Below, in pieces: positions 52,326-62,429 of a DNA stretch of 64,000 bases. The stretch comes from Nocardia africana NBRC 100379. Its GTDB lineage: Bacteria > Actinomycetota > Actinomycetes > Mycobacteriales > Mycobacteriaceae. Within the stretch, counting starts at the first letter, position 1, and the number at the start of each line of letters is the position of its first letter. The translations under genes were made by a program, and so were the position numbers. The stretch lies in NCBI RefSeq assembly GCF_001612635.1, contig NZ_BDAV01000004.1, forward strand, positions 62,001 to 126,000, written 5' to 3'. The notes under the pieces are model-generated. The model searched no databases. It had not been told where the DNA came from and saw only the letters and a list, made by a program, of their open reading frames with translations.

Positions 52326-53116
52326 ACCGGTGTGCGCCGGTCGCGGCGCGCGCGGATGGCCTCGTCGAAATTCTCGGTGGTCAGCCGCACGTAGAGTTGC
52401 GCCGTACCTTCGTGCTGCATATGCGATTCCAGGCTGCCGGCCTCCATTCCGCTCCACAGCATGCGCTTGGTGAGCTCGGTGCCGACCCGGCTGTAGCCGA
52501 TGATGCGTTCGGCCAGTTCGTAACACGTGTCGAGGAGTTTGTCGGCAGCGACCGTGCGGGACACCAAGCCGATCCGCTCGGCCTCGGCGGCGTCGATGTC
52601 ACGGCCGGACAGCATGATCTCGAAGGCCCGGGAGGCTCCGATCGCGCGCGGCAACAGATAACTGATGCCGAGTTCGGCGGAGGTGAGCCCGTTGTTGATG
52701 CCGGCGGCACGGAAATAGGCCTGCTCCGACGCGATGCGGATATCGGTGGCCATGCTCAGGCAGAACCCACCGCCGATCGCGGCCCCGTTGATCGCCGCGA
52801 TCACCGGCTGATGCATGCGCCGCAGTGTGGTCATCACATTGTCGAGCAGATCCATCGAACGCCGCGCCACGGTGGTGCGGGTGAGGCCCTCGATATTCGG
52901 CACCCGGCCGGCGCCCTGCAGATCGGCGCCGGAGCAGAAGCCATGGCCGGCGCCGGTGAGCACGACGACGCGGACCTCGTTGTCGGCGGCCACGGATTCG
53001 AGCGTCTCCCGCAGCGGGATCATGACGTCGAACGCCATGGCGTTCATGCGTTCGGGCCGGTTCAGGGTGACCAGCGCGATCTGCGGGCGAGGCTTCTCGA
53101 CGAGCACGAACGACAT
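52313..53116 (-). CDS. Enoyl-CoA hydratase/isomerase (EchA15-like)
   Basis: 267 residues. Crotonase fold: IALVTLNRPERMNAM, VVVLTGAGHGFCSGADLQG (first oxyanion strand), AAINGAAIGGGFCLSMATDI (GAAIGGG loop), and YFRAAGINNGLTSAELGIS with E at the second catalytic position. It hydrates or isomerises acyl-CoA. In M. tuberculosis echA15 (Rv2679) lies just left of the DUF3000 gene on the other strand; here it is inverted and moved to the right of RNase D. Confidence 0.85.
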   Translation of the reverse strand: MSFVLVEKPRPQIALVTLNRPERMNAMAFDVMIPLRETLESVAADNEVRVVVLTGAGHGFCSGADLQGAGRVPNIEGLTRTTVARRSMDLLDNVMTTLRRMHQPVIAAINGAAIGGGFCLSMATDIRIASEQAYFRAAGINNGLTSAELGISYLLPRAIGASRAFEIMLSGRDIDAAEAERIGLVSRTVAADKLLDTCYELAERIIGYSRVGTELTKRMLWSGMEAGSLESHMQHEGTAQLYVRLTTENFDEAIRARRDRRTPVYED

Positions 53117-53159
53117 GCGGACTCCTACCGGCGACGAAAACTGTAACCGGTTTCAGAAT

Positions 53160-55055
53160 CTACACCGCACCACCGGTCAGCCACCGGGTAACGCGCTCGG
53201 CGATGTTCTCGGCCGTCAGTCCCAGCTCCTGGTGGATCTGGGCGCGCGAGCTGTGCTCGAGGAACTGCTGCGGCACCCCGAGTTCGCGGGTCGGCACGTC
53301 GAGTCCGGAATCGCGCAGCCGCGCGGAGACGGTGCAGCCGATGCCGCCGTGCAGGCCGCCGTCCTCCACGGTGACCACCATGCGATAGTTCTCGGCCAGT
53401 TTGACGACGGTGTCGGAGACCGGCAGCACCCAGCGCGGGTCCACCACCGTCACCGAAATCCCCCGATCCGCCAGCAGATCCGCCGCCGCGACCGCGGTGG
53501 CGCCGAGCGCGCCGACCGCCACGAGCAGGACGTCACCACGTACCGCCTGCGCCGAGGAGCCTTCCGGCATCCGCAGCACGTCGACACCGTCGAGCCGTTC
53601 CAGCGCCGAAACCTCCTCGACGACAGGGCCTTTCGGGAAACGCAGCGCGGTCGGGCCGTCGGCGACGGCCAACGCCTCGGCCAACTCCTCGCGCAGGGTC
53701 ACCGCATCGCGCGGGGCGGCGACGCGAATGCCGGGCACGATGCCCAGCACCGACAGATCCCACATGCCATTGTGGCTGGCGCCGTCGTCGCCGGTGATGC
53801 CGGCGCGGTCCAGCACCAGCGTCACCGGCAGTTTCAGCAGCGCCACGTCCATCAGCAGCTGATCGAAGGCGCGGTTGAGGAAGGTCGAATAGATCGCGAC
53901 CACCGGGTGCAGACCACCCAGCGCCAGTCCGGCGGCGGAGGTCATCGCATGCTGTTCGGCGATACCCACGTCGAACAGCCGGTCGGGGAACCGCTCACCG
54001 AACGGCGCCAGTCCCGTGGGGCCCGACATCGCGGCGGTGAGGGCGACGATGTCGTCGCGCTGTTCACCGTGGCGGATCAGTTCCTCGGAGAACACCGAGG
54101 TCCACCCGACGGTCTTGCCACCGGTCGGCTGTCCGGTCTCGGGGTCGATGGCGCCGATGGAATGCATCTGGTCGGCGACGTGGTCGACCGCGGGCTGATA
54201 TCCGCGGCCCTTGAGCGTCACCGCGTGCACCACGACCGGGCCGCCGAAATCCTTGGCGCGGCGCAGCGCCGCCTCGAGCGCCACCGGATCGTGCCCGTCC
54301 ACCGGGCCGACGTATTTGAGCCCGAGATCGCTGAACAGCTCCTGCGGGGCGACCGCGTCCTTGATCCCGGCCTTGAGCGCGTGCAGCATCGAATAGGCCG
54401 AGTTGCCGACGCGCGGAATGCCCTGGACGAACCGCTTGGTGGCGTCGAGCGCCTGCTCGTAGGCCGGTTGCATGCGCAGCGCGGTCAGCCGGTCGGCCAA
54501 TCCGCCGATGGTCGGCGAATACGAGCGGCCGTTGTCGTTGACCACGATGATCAGCGACCGATCCGGTCCCGCGGCGATATTGTTCAACGCCTCCCAGCAC
54601 ATGCCGCCGGTGAGCGCGCCGTCACCGACGACCGCGACCACGTGGCGATCCTGCCCGGTCAGCGCGAATGCCTTGGCCAGACCGTCGGCGTAGGACAGCG
54701 ACGCCGAGGCGTGCGAGGACTCCACCCAGTCGTGCTCGCTCTCGGCACGACTCGGGTAGCCGGACAGGCCGCCGTGCTTGCGCAGCCGATCGAATCCGTC
54801 CTTACGGCCGGTGAGGATCTTGTGCACATAAGCCTGATGGCCGGTGTCGAAGATGATCGGGTCGGCCGGGGAGTCGAAGACCCGGTGCAGGGCGATGGTC
54901 AATTCCACCACCCCCAGATTCGGACCCAGATGGCCGCCGGTGACCGCTACTTTGCGGACCAGGAACTCCCGAATCTCCTCGGCCAGCTCGCGCAGCTGCG
55001 GCACCGTCAGCCGGCGCAGGTCCTCGGGCGTATCGACCCGGGAAAGAACTCCCAC
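53160..55055 (-). CDS. dxs: 1-deoxy-D-xylulose-5-phosphate synthase
   Basis: 631 residues from GTG 55055 (GAGAGGGAG upstream); longer in-frame extensions are antisense to the SIMPL gene and unrelated. ThDP-enzyme motifs in order: [15 protein letters not shown] (His72), [20 protein letters not shown] with the GDG-x(n)-NN Mg/ThDP motif, [20 protein letters not shown], then the transketolase-like middle ([20 protein letters not shown]) and C-terminal [13 protein letters not shown]. It condenses pyruvate and glyceraldehyde-3-phosphate, the entry step of the MEP isoprenoid pathway. Corresponds to Rv2682c. Confidence 0.97.
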   Translation of the reverse strand: MGVLSRVDTPEDLRRLTVPQLRELAEEIREFLVRKVAVTGGHLGPNLGVVELTIALHRVFDSPADPIIFDTGHQAYVHKILTGRKDGFDRLRKHGGLSGYPSRAESEHDWVESSHASASLSYADGLAKAFALTGQDRHVVAVVGDGALTGGMCWEALNNIAAGPDRSLIIVVNDNGRSYSPTIGGLADRLTALRMQPAYEQALDATKRFVQGIPRVGNSAYSMLHALKAGIKDAVAPQELFSDLGLKYVGPVDGHDPVALEAALRRAKDFGGPVVVHAVTLKGRGYQPAVDHVADQMHSIGAIDPETGQPTGGKTVGWTSVFSEELIRHGEQRDDIVALTAAMSGPTGLAPFGERFPDRLFDVGIAEQHAMTSAAGLALGGLHPVVAIYSTFLNRAFDQLLMDVALLKLPVTLVLDRAGITGDDGASHNGMWDLSVLGIVPGIRVAAPRDAVTLREELAEALAVADGPTALRFPKGPVVEEVSALERLDGVDVLRMPEGSSAQAVRGDVLLVAVGALGATAVAAADLLADRGISVTVVDPRWVLPVSDTVVKLAENYRMVVTVEDGGLHGGIGCTVSARLRDSGLDVPTRELGVPQQFLEHSSRAQIHQELGLTAENIAERVTRWLTGGAV

Positions 55056-55229
55056 CGTTCTCGCTCCCTCTCCGTGGCTCGTCTGTCTCGAACAGTCTAC
55101 GGAGCCGCATCCGGGCCCGACGACGGGAACGACCGGCGAGCTGCGACATCCGATATCGGTGTGAGGCTCGACATAGATCAACCGCATTACAGTGGGTGAC
55201 TGCCCGTCCCGCCCCGCAGGAAGGACGAT

Positions 55230-55934
55230 ATGACCGCTCAGCAGCAGAGAGACGCCACTGTCACCACATTCGGCCACGGCGTGGCGACGGCGACGCCCGA
55301 TCGGATGCAGGTGTCGATTTCGGTCGAAACCCGGGCCGAGACGGTGGCGGCGGCCTACGGCCGGGCGGGTGAACGGACCGCCGCGGTCACCGGCGCGCTG
55401 CGCGCCGACGGTGTCGTCGCGAGCGATATCGCCACCACCGGCTTGTCCGTGCGGACCGAGACGACGTGGACCGACAACGAGGGTTCCCGCATCACCGGGT
55501 ACGTGGCGACCACATCCCTGACCGTCAGCCTGCGCATCCCGAGCTCCGGCGCTACCTCCGAGGCCGCGGGCGGGTCGGCTACGGAGGTGGCCGAACCCGC
55601 GTCCGTGATCGCGCGGGCGGTCGCGGCCGGAGGCGACGACGTCCGCCTCGGCGGCCTGAACCTCACCGTGGCCGACCGGGGCGAATTGCTGGTGCGTGCG
55701 CGGGAGGCCGCCTGGGACGACGCCCTCGACCGCGCCCGCCGCTATGCCTCCCGCGCCGAGCGCACGCTCGGGCCGGTCCTGGAGATCACCGAAAACGTCG
55801 CGGCCCCACCGGAGCCCCGCGGCGGGATCGAATTCGTGGCCATGCGCTCCGCCCCGGCCGGCGCCCCGGTCCCTGTCGAGTACGGCGAGCACGAGGTCAC
55901 CGCCGACCTGCGCGCCACCTGGCACTTGGATTGA
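55230..55934 (+). CDS. SIMPL domain (DUF541) protein
   Basis: 234 residues. SIMPL/DUF541 pattern: [56 protein letters not shown], and [20 protein letters not shown]. No signal peptide, unlike many members, so it is probably cytoplasmic. Family members form oligomers and have varied roles; one is a mouse signalling partner, others are linked to outer membrane stress. Its role here is unknown. Preceded by AGGAAGG. Confidence 0.8.
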   Translation: MTAQQQRDATVTTFGHGVATATPDRMQVSISVETRAETVAAAYGRAGERTAAVTGALRADGVVASDIATTGLSVRTETTWTDNEGSRITGYVATTSLTVSLRIPSSGATSEAAGGSATEVAEPASVIARAVAAGGDDVRLGGLNLTVADRGELLVRAREAAWDDALDRARRYASRAERTLGPVLEITENVAAPPEPRGGIEFVAMRSAPAGAPVPVEYGEHEVTADLRATWHLD

Positions 55935-55996
55935 GCCACATACGTTTTCACGCTGTATCGCCGTCCGGTCGAGCCCACCATCCTCCGGCGTGCCCC

Positions 55997-57280
55997 TTAC
56001 GCCGGCTCGAGCAGGGCCAGACACTCCACATGATGCGTCGCGGGGAAGGCGTCGAAGGCTCGCAGTTCGCGCACCCGGTAGCCCGCCTCCCGGTAGAGAC
56101 CTACGTCGCGGGCGAAAGCGGCTGGATCGCAACCGATATGAACGATGCGGGCGGGTGCTGCGGCAGTGAGCGGGGTGATGACCTGTTTTCCGGCGCCCGC
56201 ACGGGGCGGGTCGAGGACGACGACCTCGGGCGCGCGGTTCTGGGCGGCAATCCAGCGTTCCACCCGATCGGCATCCAGGTGAACCGCGGGCAGGTCGCGC
56301 AGGGCGGCGGAGCCGTCCGCGACCGCCGAGCGGGCCGATTCGACGCCGAGCACCGTTCCGCCCGGACCTGCCTGCTCCGCCAGCCGGGCGGCGAAAACTC
56401 CTGCGCCGCAATACAAATCCCAGGCAGTGGCGCCGGGATCGAGTTCCGCCCAGCCTGCCACCACATCCGAATAGCGTTGCGCCGCGTCGCGATGCGGCTG
56501 CCAGAAGCCTGTCGCCGAAACGTCCCAGCGGCGTCCCGCCACGTATTGGACGGCTCGTCCGCTGCCGGACATCACCCGCTCGCGGCGGCGGGCATGGGCC
56601 GCGGCACGGCGCGCGGCGGTGGCGCGGCGGTCGCCTCCCCGGCGTGGCGGCGTGGCCGGCGGCGCGAGTTCCACCGTGTGCCGCATACCGTCCGCGTCCA
56701 CCGCGATCACCAGTTCCGCACCGGGCGTCCACCTGCTCTCGGCGATGCCGTCCAGCGCGCCCGGAACCGGCTGCGGACAGCGCAGATCCGCGATCACGTC
56801 ACTACTGCGATAGCGATGTACGCCCGCCCGGCCTTCGGCGTCGACCACCAGCCGGACCCGGGTCCGCCACCCGGTTTCGGGCGCGTCGCCGCCGGAGCCG
56901 AGCGGAAGCGGCTCCACGACGATGTCGGTGTCCCAGTGGGCGAGGCGCTGCAACTGCTCGCGGACCACGGATGCCTTCAGGCCACGCTGGGCCGCGGGGG
57001 TCGCGAAGGCGAAATCGCAGCACCCGGCGCCGCCGGGACCCGAGACCGGGCAATTCGGCGGCACGCGGTCGGAAGAAGTCTCCAGGATGTCGATCGCCTC
57101 GGCGCGGCAGAACGAGCCGCCGCGGTCCTCGGTCACCCGGGCGCGCACCAGTTCACCGGGCAGACCATGACGGACGAAGAGCACCCGGCCCTCGTGCCGG
57201 GCCACGCAGAAACCACCGTGGCCGGGTGGTCCCAGCCGCACCTGCACTGTGCGCCCGGACCAATCCGGCCCGGCACTCAC
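55997..57280 (-). CDS. TrmA/RumA-type RNA (uracil-5) methyltransferase with TRAM domain
   Basis: 427 residues from GTG 57280, which overlaps the APC permease stop as GTGA. TRAM-like N-terminal fold ([35 protein letters not shown]) and a cysteine cluster ([18 protein letters not shown]) for Fe-S. The SAM-binding core ([30 protein letters not shown]) is followed by [20 protein letters not shown] and [14 protein letters not shown], with Cys nucleophile. It methylates uridine in rRNA or tRNA, as suggested by homology to Rv2689c. Confidence 0.85.
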   Translation of the reverse strand: MSAGPDWSGRTVQVRLGPPGHGGFCVARHEGRVLFVRHGLPGELVRARVTEDRGGSFCRAEAIDILETSSDRVPPNCPVSGPGGAGCCDFAFATPAAQRGLKASVVREQLQRLAHWDTDIVVEPLPLGSGGDAPETGWRTRVRLVVDAEGRAGVHRYRSSDVIADLRCPQPVPGALDGIAESRWTPGAELVIAVDADGMRHTVELAPPATPPRRGGDRRATAARRAAAHARRRERVMSGSGRAVQYVAGRRWDVSATGFWQPHRDAAQRYSDVVAGWAELDPGATAWDLYCGAGVFAARLAEQAGPGGTVLGVESARSAVADGSAALRDLPAVHLDADRVERWIAAQNRAPEVVVLDPPRAGAGKQVITPLTAAAPARIVHIGCDPAAFARDVGLYREAGYRVRELRAFDAFPATHHVECLALLEPA

Positions 57281-59262
57281 GAACGATCCTCGTAACCGCG
57301 GCGAACCGAGCCCGGGGCATTGACCACTTCGGGGCGGCGTGCCTTGGCCGACGAACTCAGCTGCCACGGCACGCTCGTCACCATCACACCCGGCTCGAAC
57401 AGCAACCGGCCCTTGAGCCGCAGCGCACTCTGGTTGTGCAGCAACTGTTCCCACCAGTGGCCGACCACGTATTCGGGGATGAAGACCGTCACCACATCGC
57501 GCGGCGAATCCTTGCGCACCCGCTTCACGTAATCGACCACCGGCTTGGTGATTTCGCGGTAGGGCGATTCGATCACCTTGAGCGGCACCGGAATATCGCT
57601 GTCGGCCCACTCCCGCACCAGCGCCCGGGTGTCGGGTTCGTCGACGTTGACGGTGACCGCCTCCAGCGTGTCCGGGCGGGTGGCCCGGGCGTAGGCGAGC
57701 GCGCGGCGCGTCGGCAGATGCAGTTTCGACACCAGCACGATCGAATGGGTGCGGCTGGGTAGAACGCCGGTGAACTCCTGCTCCTCGAGTTCGCGCCCGA
57801 CGGTGTCGTAGTGGCGGCGGATCAGCCGCATCAGGCCGAAGATCGCGGCCATGGTGACGATCGCGATCCAGGCGCCGGCCAGGAATTTCGTGATGAGCAC
57901 GATGATCAGCACGGCGCCGGTCATGGTCAGGCCGATGGCGTTGATGACGCGGGAGCGCAGCATCCGCCGGCGTACCGCCGGATCGGTTTCGGTGCGCAAC
58001 AGCCGCGTCCAGTGCCGCAGCATGCCGGTCTGGCTCAGCACGAACGAGACGAACACCCCGACGATGTAGAGCTGGATCAGCCGCGTCACCTCGGCGCCGA
58101 ACAGGACCACGAACGCGATCGCGGCGCCGGACAGGAACAGGATGCCGTTGCTGAACGCCAGCCGGTCGCCGCGGGTGTGCAGCTGCCGGGGCAGGAACCG
58201 GTCCTGCGCCAGGATCGAGCCGAGCACCGGGAAGCCGTTGAAGGCGGTGTTCGCGGCCAGCACCAGGATCAGGGCGGTGACGATGGTGATGTAGAAGAAG
58301 CCGAGCGGGAAACCGTCGAAGATCGTGTGCGCCAGCTGAGCGACCAGCGTCTTCTGTTCATAACCGGCCGGCGCCCCGACCAGATCGGACGAGTTCGCCG
58401 CGAAGACGACACCGAGCTTGCGCGCCATCAGGATGATGCCCATCAGCAGGGTGACGGCGATGACACCCAGCATCAGCAGCGTCGTGGCGGCATTGCGGGA
58501 TTTCGGCTTGCGGAACGCGGGCACGCCGTTGCTGATCGCCTCCACGCCGGTCAGCGCCGCACATCCGGAGGAGAACGCGCGCGCGATCAGGAAGGTGAAG
58601 GCGATGCCCTGCAGATGTGACTCGTTGCCGTTGAGACCGAATCCGGAGGATTCGGCGTGCAGGTCGTCGCCGAAGACGAAGATCCGTACCGCCCCCCAGC
58701 CCAGCATCAGGAAGATCCCGATCATGAAGCCGTAGGTGGGAATCGAGAACGTGGTCCCCGATTCGCGCACCCCGCGCAGATTCATGGCGGTCAGCAGAAC
58801 GATCGCCGCCACCGCGAACAGCACCTTGTGGGTGGACACGAACGGCACGGCGGACCCGATGTTCGACGCCGCCGAGGAGATCGACACCGCGACGGTGAGG
58901 ACGTAGTCGACCATCAACGCACTGCCGACGGTGAGCCCGGCCATCGGGCCGAGATTGACCGTCGCGACCTCGTAGTCACCGCCACCGGACGGATAGGCGT
59001 GCACATTCTGCCGATAACTGGCGACCACGACCGCCATCACGGTCGCGACCGCCAGCCCGATCCACGGCGTGTAGACGTAGGCGGACAAACCCGCCGTGGA
59101 GAGCACGAGGAAGATCTCCTCGGGCGCGTACGCCACCGACGACAGGGCATCGGAGGCGAAGACGGGCAGCGCGATCCGCTTGGGCAGCAGGGTATGTCCC
59201 AGGGAATCGCTACGGAAAGGGCGGCCGACCACCATACGCTTGACGGCCGTCGTCAACTTGGA
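57277..59262 (-). CDS. APC-type permease, KimA-like potassium transporter
   Basis: Up to 666 residues; start taken at GTG 59262 by family N-terminus (an ATG at 59277 is in frame). Twelve-TM APC fold with VFASDALSSVAYAPEEIFLV, SYRQNVHAYPSGGGDYEVAT and LTVGSALMVDYVLTVAVSIS, and a long C-terminal cytosolic domain (TEWVGxxR-type replaced by VSKLHLPTRRALAYARATRP). The family includes KimA (YdaO), a high-affinity K+ symporter controlled by c-di-AMP. Located divergently from two TrkA genes, as Rv2690c is from ceoB/ceoC, which strengthens a potassium role. Confidence 0.8.
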   Translation of the reverse strand, partial: SKLTTAVKRMVVGRPFRSDSLGHTLLPKRIALPVFASDALSSVAYAPEEIFLVLSTAGLSAYVYTPWIGLAVATVMAVVVASYRQNVHAYPSGGGDYEVATVNLGPMAGLTVGSALMVDYVLTVAVSISSAASNIGSAVPFVSTHKVLFAVAAIVLLTAMNLRGVRESGTTFSIPTYGFMIGIFLMLGWGAVRIFVFGDDLHAESSGFGLNGNESHLQGIAFTFLIARAFSSGCAALTGVEAISNGVPAFRKPKSRNAATTLLMLGVIAVTLLMGIILMARKLGVVFAANSSDLVGAPAGYEQKTLVAQLAHTIFDGFPLGFFYITIVTALILVLAANTAFNGFPVLGSILAQDRFLPRQLHTRGDRLAFSNGILFLSGAAIAFVVLFGAEVTRLIQLYIVGVFVSFVLSQTGMLRHWTRLLRTETDPAVRRRMLRSRVINAIGLTMTGAVLIIVLITKFLAGAWIAIVTMAAIFGLMRLIRRHYDTVGRELEEQEFTGVLPSRTHSIVLVSKLHLPTRRALAYARATRPDTLEAVTVNVDEPDTRALVREWADSDIPVPLKVIESPYREITKPVVDYVKRVRKDSPRDVVTVFIPEYVVGHWWEQLLHNQSALRLKGRLLFEPGVMVTSVPWQLSSSAKARRPEVVNAPGSVRRGYEDRS

Positions 59263-59352
59263 CACTCGGCACAGCATAAGGGCAGGACCGGATGTGACAT
59301 AGCGGGCGGTTCACTCGCGTTTCGGTCCCGGCCGATGGGGGAACATGCTGCG

Positions 59353-59391
59353 GGGAACCGTCAACGGGTACGGTTCCCTCGAGAGGGAACC
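59353..59391. promoter_or_regulatory. Triple GGTTCCC repeat between the KimA-like and TrkA genes
   Basis: The divergent gap holds GGGAACC at 59353-59359, then GGTTCCCTC at 59372-59380, GA, and GAGGGAACC at 59383-59391. The last two form a 20-base near-perfect palindrome, and the first can pair instead with the middle arm. A candidate operator or an alternative-hairpin leader for potassium control. Confidence 0.5.
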
Positions 59392-59433
59392 AGACCGCAC
59401 ACCACGGTTTTCGGCGGAATTGGGGTTGACACG

Positions 59434-60105
59434 GTGTACGTAGTGATCATGGGGTGCGGCCGAGTCGGCTCCGCATTGGCACGCGCCCTGGTCCGGATCG
59501 GCCACGAGGTAGCCGTGATCGACCGGGATCCGGGCGCATTCCTGCGCCTGGGCAAGGACTTTCCCGGTGAGCGGGTCACCGGCGTCGGCTTCGATCGGGG
59601 TGTGCTGATCCGCGCGGGCATCGAGCGCGCGGGGGCGTTCGCCGCGGTGTCCAACGGCGACAACTCCAACATCATCTCCGCACGCGTGGCCCGCGAGACC
59701 TTCGGCGTGGAACGCGTCGTGGCCCGCATCTACGACGCCAAGCGCGCAGCGGTCTACGAGCGGCTCGGCATCCCCACCATCGCCACCGTGCCGTGGACCA
59801 CCGACCGGTTCCTGCGCACGCTCACCGGCGACGAAACCACGGCCACCTGGCGCGATCCCACGGGCACCGGGTCGGTCACCGAACTCGTCCTGCACGAGGA
59901 ATGGTACGGGCGTACCGTGCGGGATCTGGAAGACGCGGTACCGGTGCGGGTGGCCTTCCTGGTCCGCTTCGGGCAGGCGCTGCTGCCCACCAGCAAAACG
60001 GTGCTGCAGGCCGACGACACGGTCTACATCGCCGCCGTCTCCGACAAGGTCGGCGAGGCCGTGGCCGTCGCCGCCACCGCCCCTTCGAGCGAGGACAAGT
60101 CGTGA
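59434..60105 (+). CDS. TrkA-type potassium-channel regulator (CeoB-like)
   Basis: 223 residues from GTG 59434. RCK_N Rossmann motif MGCGRVGSALARALVRIGHE then VAVIDRD, and a C-terminal RCK_C-like part (TVRDLEDAVPVRVAFLVRFG; VLQADDTVYIAAV). Such proteins bind NAD(H) and gate K+ uptake. Its stop overlaps the start of the second TrkA gene as GTGA. Equivalent to Rv2691 (ceoB). Confidence 0.9.
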   Translation: MYVVIMGCGRVGSALARALVRIGHEVAVIDRDPGAFLRLGKDFPGERVTGVGFDRGVLIRAGIERAGAFAAVSNGDNSNIISARVARETFGVERVVARIYDAKRAAVYERLGIPTIATVPWTTDRFLRTLTGDETTATWRDPTGTGSVTELVLHEEWYGRTVRDLEDAVPVRVAFLVRFGQALLPTSKTVLQADDTVYIAAVSDKVGEAVAVAATAPSSEDKS

Positions 60106-60806
60106 ACGTAGCGATCGCGGGAGCAGGCGCCGTCGGCCGCTCCATCGCCCAGGAATTGCTGCGGGGCGGGCACCGGGTCACCCTGCTCGAGCGGCGGCTC
60201 GACCACATCGACCCGACGGTCGCCCCCTCGGCCACCTGGATGCACGGCGACGCCTGCGAACTCGAACTACTCGAGGAAGCGGGCCTGCAGGATTACGAGG
60301 TGGTGATCGCGGCCACCGGCGACGACAAGGCGAATCTCGTGTTCAGCCTGCTCGCCAAGACCGAATTCGGGGTGCGCCGCGTGGTCGCGCGGGTCAACGA
60401 TCCGCGCAACGAATGGCTGTTCGACAGCTCCTGGGGTGTGGACGTCGCGGTCTCGACACCGCGGCTACTGGCCTCGCTCGCCGAGGAAGCGGTCTCGGTC
60501 GGCGACCTGGTCCGGCTGATGACGCTGCGCCAGGGCCAGGCGAATCTCGTCGAGATCACCCTGCCCACCGACACCGCGCTGGCCGGTCGCGCGGTCCGTA
60601 CGCTCTCCCTGCCCCGCGACGTCGCTCTGGTGACGATCCTGCGCGGTGGCCGCGTGATCGTCCCCCAGCCCGACGATCCGCTGGAGGGCGAGGACGAGCT
60701 GCTGTTCGTTTCCACGGTGGAGGCCGAGGACGAATTGCGCCGCAGCCTGGCCGCGCAACCGGCGGGCGCGGCGCCCACCGGCGCGGAGCCGTCCGCCTCG
60801 ATCTGA
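60102..60806 (+). CDS. TrkA-type potassium-channel regulator (CeoC-like)
   Basis: 234 residues from GTG 60102. AIAGAGAVGRSIAQELLRGG and HRVTLLERRLDHID give the Rossmann core, followed by DYEVVIAATGDDKANLVFSL, VARVNDPRNEWLFDSSWGVD and a C-terminal RCK_C (LPTDTALAGRAVRTLSLPRD). It acts with the CeoB-like protein and presumably with the divergent permease. Equivalent to Rv2692 (ceoC). Confidence 0.9.
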   Translation: MNVAIAGAGAVGRSIAQELLRGGHRVTLLERRLDHIDPTVAPSATWMHGDACELELLEEAGLQDYEVVIAATGDDKANLVFSLLAKTEFGVRRVVARVNDPRNEWLFDSSWGVDVAVSTPRLLASLAEEAVSVGDLVRLMTLRQGQANLVEITLPTDTALAGRAVRTLSLPRDVALVTILRGGRVIVPQPDDPLEGEDELLFVSTVEAEDELRRSLAAQPAGAAPTGAEPSASI

Positions 60807-60812
60807 AGCCGC

Positions 60813-61472
60813 TCAGGCGGTTTCGGGGAGCAGCTGCGCGCGCAGCTTGGTCAGCGCGCGATGCTGCATGACCCGGACCACGCCGGGACTCGTGCCGATG
60901 GCCTCGGCGGTCTGCGCGGCCGTCCAGCCGAGCACGATCCGCATCACCAGCACCTCCCGATGGGCCGGCGCGAGGATCTTCATCAGCTCGCGGGTGGCTT
61001 GGCGCCGTTCCAGGTTGAGCGCCAGCTCCTCGGGCCCCGGTGCGGTGGAGGCGGTGTCGGGGAACTCGGCCACCGGATAGGACGGGTGCTGCTGGGCGCG
61101 GCGGAACGCGTCGGCCACCTTGTTGGCGGAGATGCCGTAGACGAACGCCAGGAACGATTTTCCTTGATCGCGATAACGCGGAATCGCGGTGACGGTCGCG
61201 ATACAGATCTCCTGCGCGATGTCGTCCGCGGTGACGTGCGGGTTGTTGCTGCTTCCGACGCGCGCGGCGCAATAGCGGCGCACCAGCGGGTGCACAATCC
61301 GGATGATCTCGGTGACCGCGCGCTGGTCACCCGCGGCGGCCGGCCCGATGAGGCGGTCCAGTTCGGCGGCGGCGCGGCGGCTGTCGGAACCCGCGGGCGC
61401 CGATCTCGGCGACCGGACTCCCGCACCCTTCGCCGGGCCGGGGGCCGTCACCGTGTCGTTCTCGGTATCCAC
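60813..61472 (-). CDS. ECF-like sigma factor (SigD/ShbA-like)
   Basis: 219 residues, GTG start. Region 2 (AARVGSSNNPHVTADDIAQE, ATVTAIPRYRDQGKSFLAFV, YGISANKVADAFRR) and region 4 (LAPAHREVLVMRIVLGWTAA, QTAEAIGTSPGVVRVMQHRA) are complete. N-terminal about 35 residues are low complexity. The sequence is closest in feel to actinobacterial SigD/ShbA factors; no adjacent anti-sigma gene is seen. Convergent with the CeoC gene, 6 bases apart. Confidence 0.85.
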   Translation of the reverse strand: MDTENDTVTAPGPAKGAGVRSPRSAPAGSDSRRAAAELDRLIGPAAAGDQRAVTEIIRIVHPLVRRYCAARVGSSNNPHVTADDIAQEICIATVTAIPRYRDQGKSFLAFVYGISANKVADAFRRAQQHPSYPVAEFPDTASTAPGPEELALNLERRQATRELMKILAPAHREVLVMRIVLGWTAAQTAEAIGTSPGVVRVMQHRALTKLRAQLLPETA

Positions 61473-61546
61473 CGGGGATCCTCTCGCCGATCGCTACTGA
61501 CTGACACGATCGTGCGCCGAATCCGGTTCGCGAAATAGATACCCCA

Positions 61547-61595
61547 GGGGTGGGTTCTGCCCACCCCATCGTTGTCCGCCCCCAGAATTGGGGGC
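61547..61595. terminator. Tandem hairpins downstream of the OB-fold/DUF3159 genes
   Basis: GGGGTGGG/CCCACCCC (61547-61554 and 61560-61567) and GCCCCCA/TGGGGGC (61578-61584 and 61589-61595) are two perfect stems of 8 and 7 bp. They lie after the DUF3159 stop and before the sigma-factor start, so they probably end the DUF3159 transcript, or may act in the sigma-gene leader. Confidence 0.55.
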
Positions 61596-61643
61596 ATTAC
61601 CCGACTCGGAGTCGGTTCGGTCCACCCGCCGCCGGGCGGCGAA

Positions 61644-62426
61644 CTACTCGGTGGCCGACGAGGCCGGCATATGGCCGGCGCGACGCACCGCCCACACCGT
61701 GACCAGCAGGGCCACCGCGGTCAACGGCCAGCCCATCGCGATGCGGGCGGCGGCCAGCCAGCCGGTGCTGTCGGTGTCGTAGAAATGGTTCTGCACCAAG
61801 TAGCGGGCGCCGAAGACGAGCACCCACACCACCGTGGCCAGATCGTAGAGTCGCATCGCGCGCCGATCCGCACGCCAGCTGTGGCCGTGGCCGTTGAGCA
61901 CACCCCAGATCACCCCGGCCAGCGGCCAGCGCACCAGCAACGACACCAGGAATACCCCGGCGTAGACCAGGCTCGCCCAGATGCCGAACAGGAAGTACCC
62001 CTTCGCCGCGCCGGTGCGGTGGGCGATGAAGGCGCACACCGCGACCCCGATGAATCCGGAGATCGCCGGCTGGATCGGTGAACGGCGGATCAGCCGCCAG
62101 ATCAGGACACCGGCGGCGGTGGCCAGCGCCGCCCAGATGGCGGCCGTGAGGCCCCACAGCGTATTCGCGGGGACGAACACCACCACCGGCAGCGTGGAAT
62201 AGATCAGTCCGCTGATACCACCGAGTTGCTCGAGCAGCGTCTGCTCGATCTCCTCTTCGCGGTCCTCACCGGTGTAGGAGTGGTCGCCCTCGCCGACGGC
62301 CGGATGCCGCGGTGCATCACCGCCGGACTCGCGCAGGCGGTGACGACCACGCCCCGCGACGGGGTTCGCGCGGAGTCCGGCCACGGCGGCCGGGTCGGCG
62401 CCCTCGTCGTTGTGGGGTATCGGCAT
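61644..62426 (-). CDS. DUF3159 membrane protein (Rv2693c-like)
   Basis: 260 residues. N-terminal charged 80-residue region, then LGGISGLIYSTLPVVVFVPA, WGLTAAIWAALATAAGVLIW, GFIGVAVCAFIAHRTG, WASLVYAGVFLVSLLVRWPL and a C-terminal helix pair: about six transmembrane segments with the actinobacteria-specific DUF3159 pattern (GRPILQPAIS-type loop reads RRSPIQPAIS). Unknown function. Follows the OB-fold gene by 3 bases, so one operon. Confidence 0.85.
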   Translation of the reverse strand: MPIPHNDEGADPAAVAGLRANPVAGRGRHRLRESGGDAPRHPAVGEGDHSYTGEDREEEIEQTLLEQLGGISGLIYSTLPVVVFVPANTLWGLTAAIWAALATAAGVLIWRLIRRSPIQPAISGFIGVAVCAFIAHRTGAAKGYFLFGIWASLVYAGVFLVSLLVRWPLAGVIWGVLNGHGHSWRADRRAMRLYDLATVVWVLVFGARYLVQNHFYDTDSTGWLAAARIAMGWPLTAVALLVTVWAVRRAGHMPASSATE

Positions 62427-62429
62427 ACG

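Noticed and set aside
55056..56732. Long N-terminal extension of dxs
   Set aside because: It is antisense to the SIMPL and methyltransferase genes and has no similarity to DXS; the family N-terminus begins at GTG 55055.
59278..59433. c-di-AMP (ydaO) riboswitch upstream of the KimA-like gene
   Set aside because: The gap is short and lacks the conserved ydaO core; only inverted repeats are seen.
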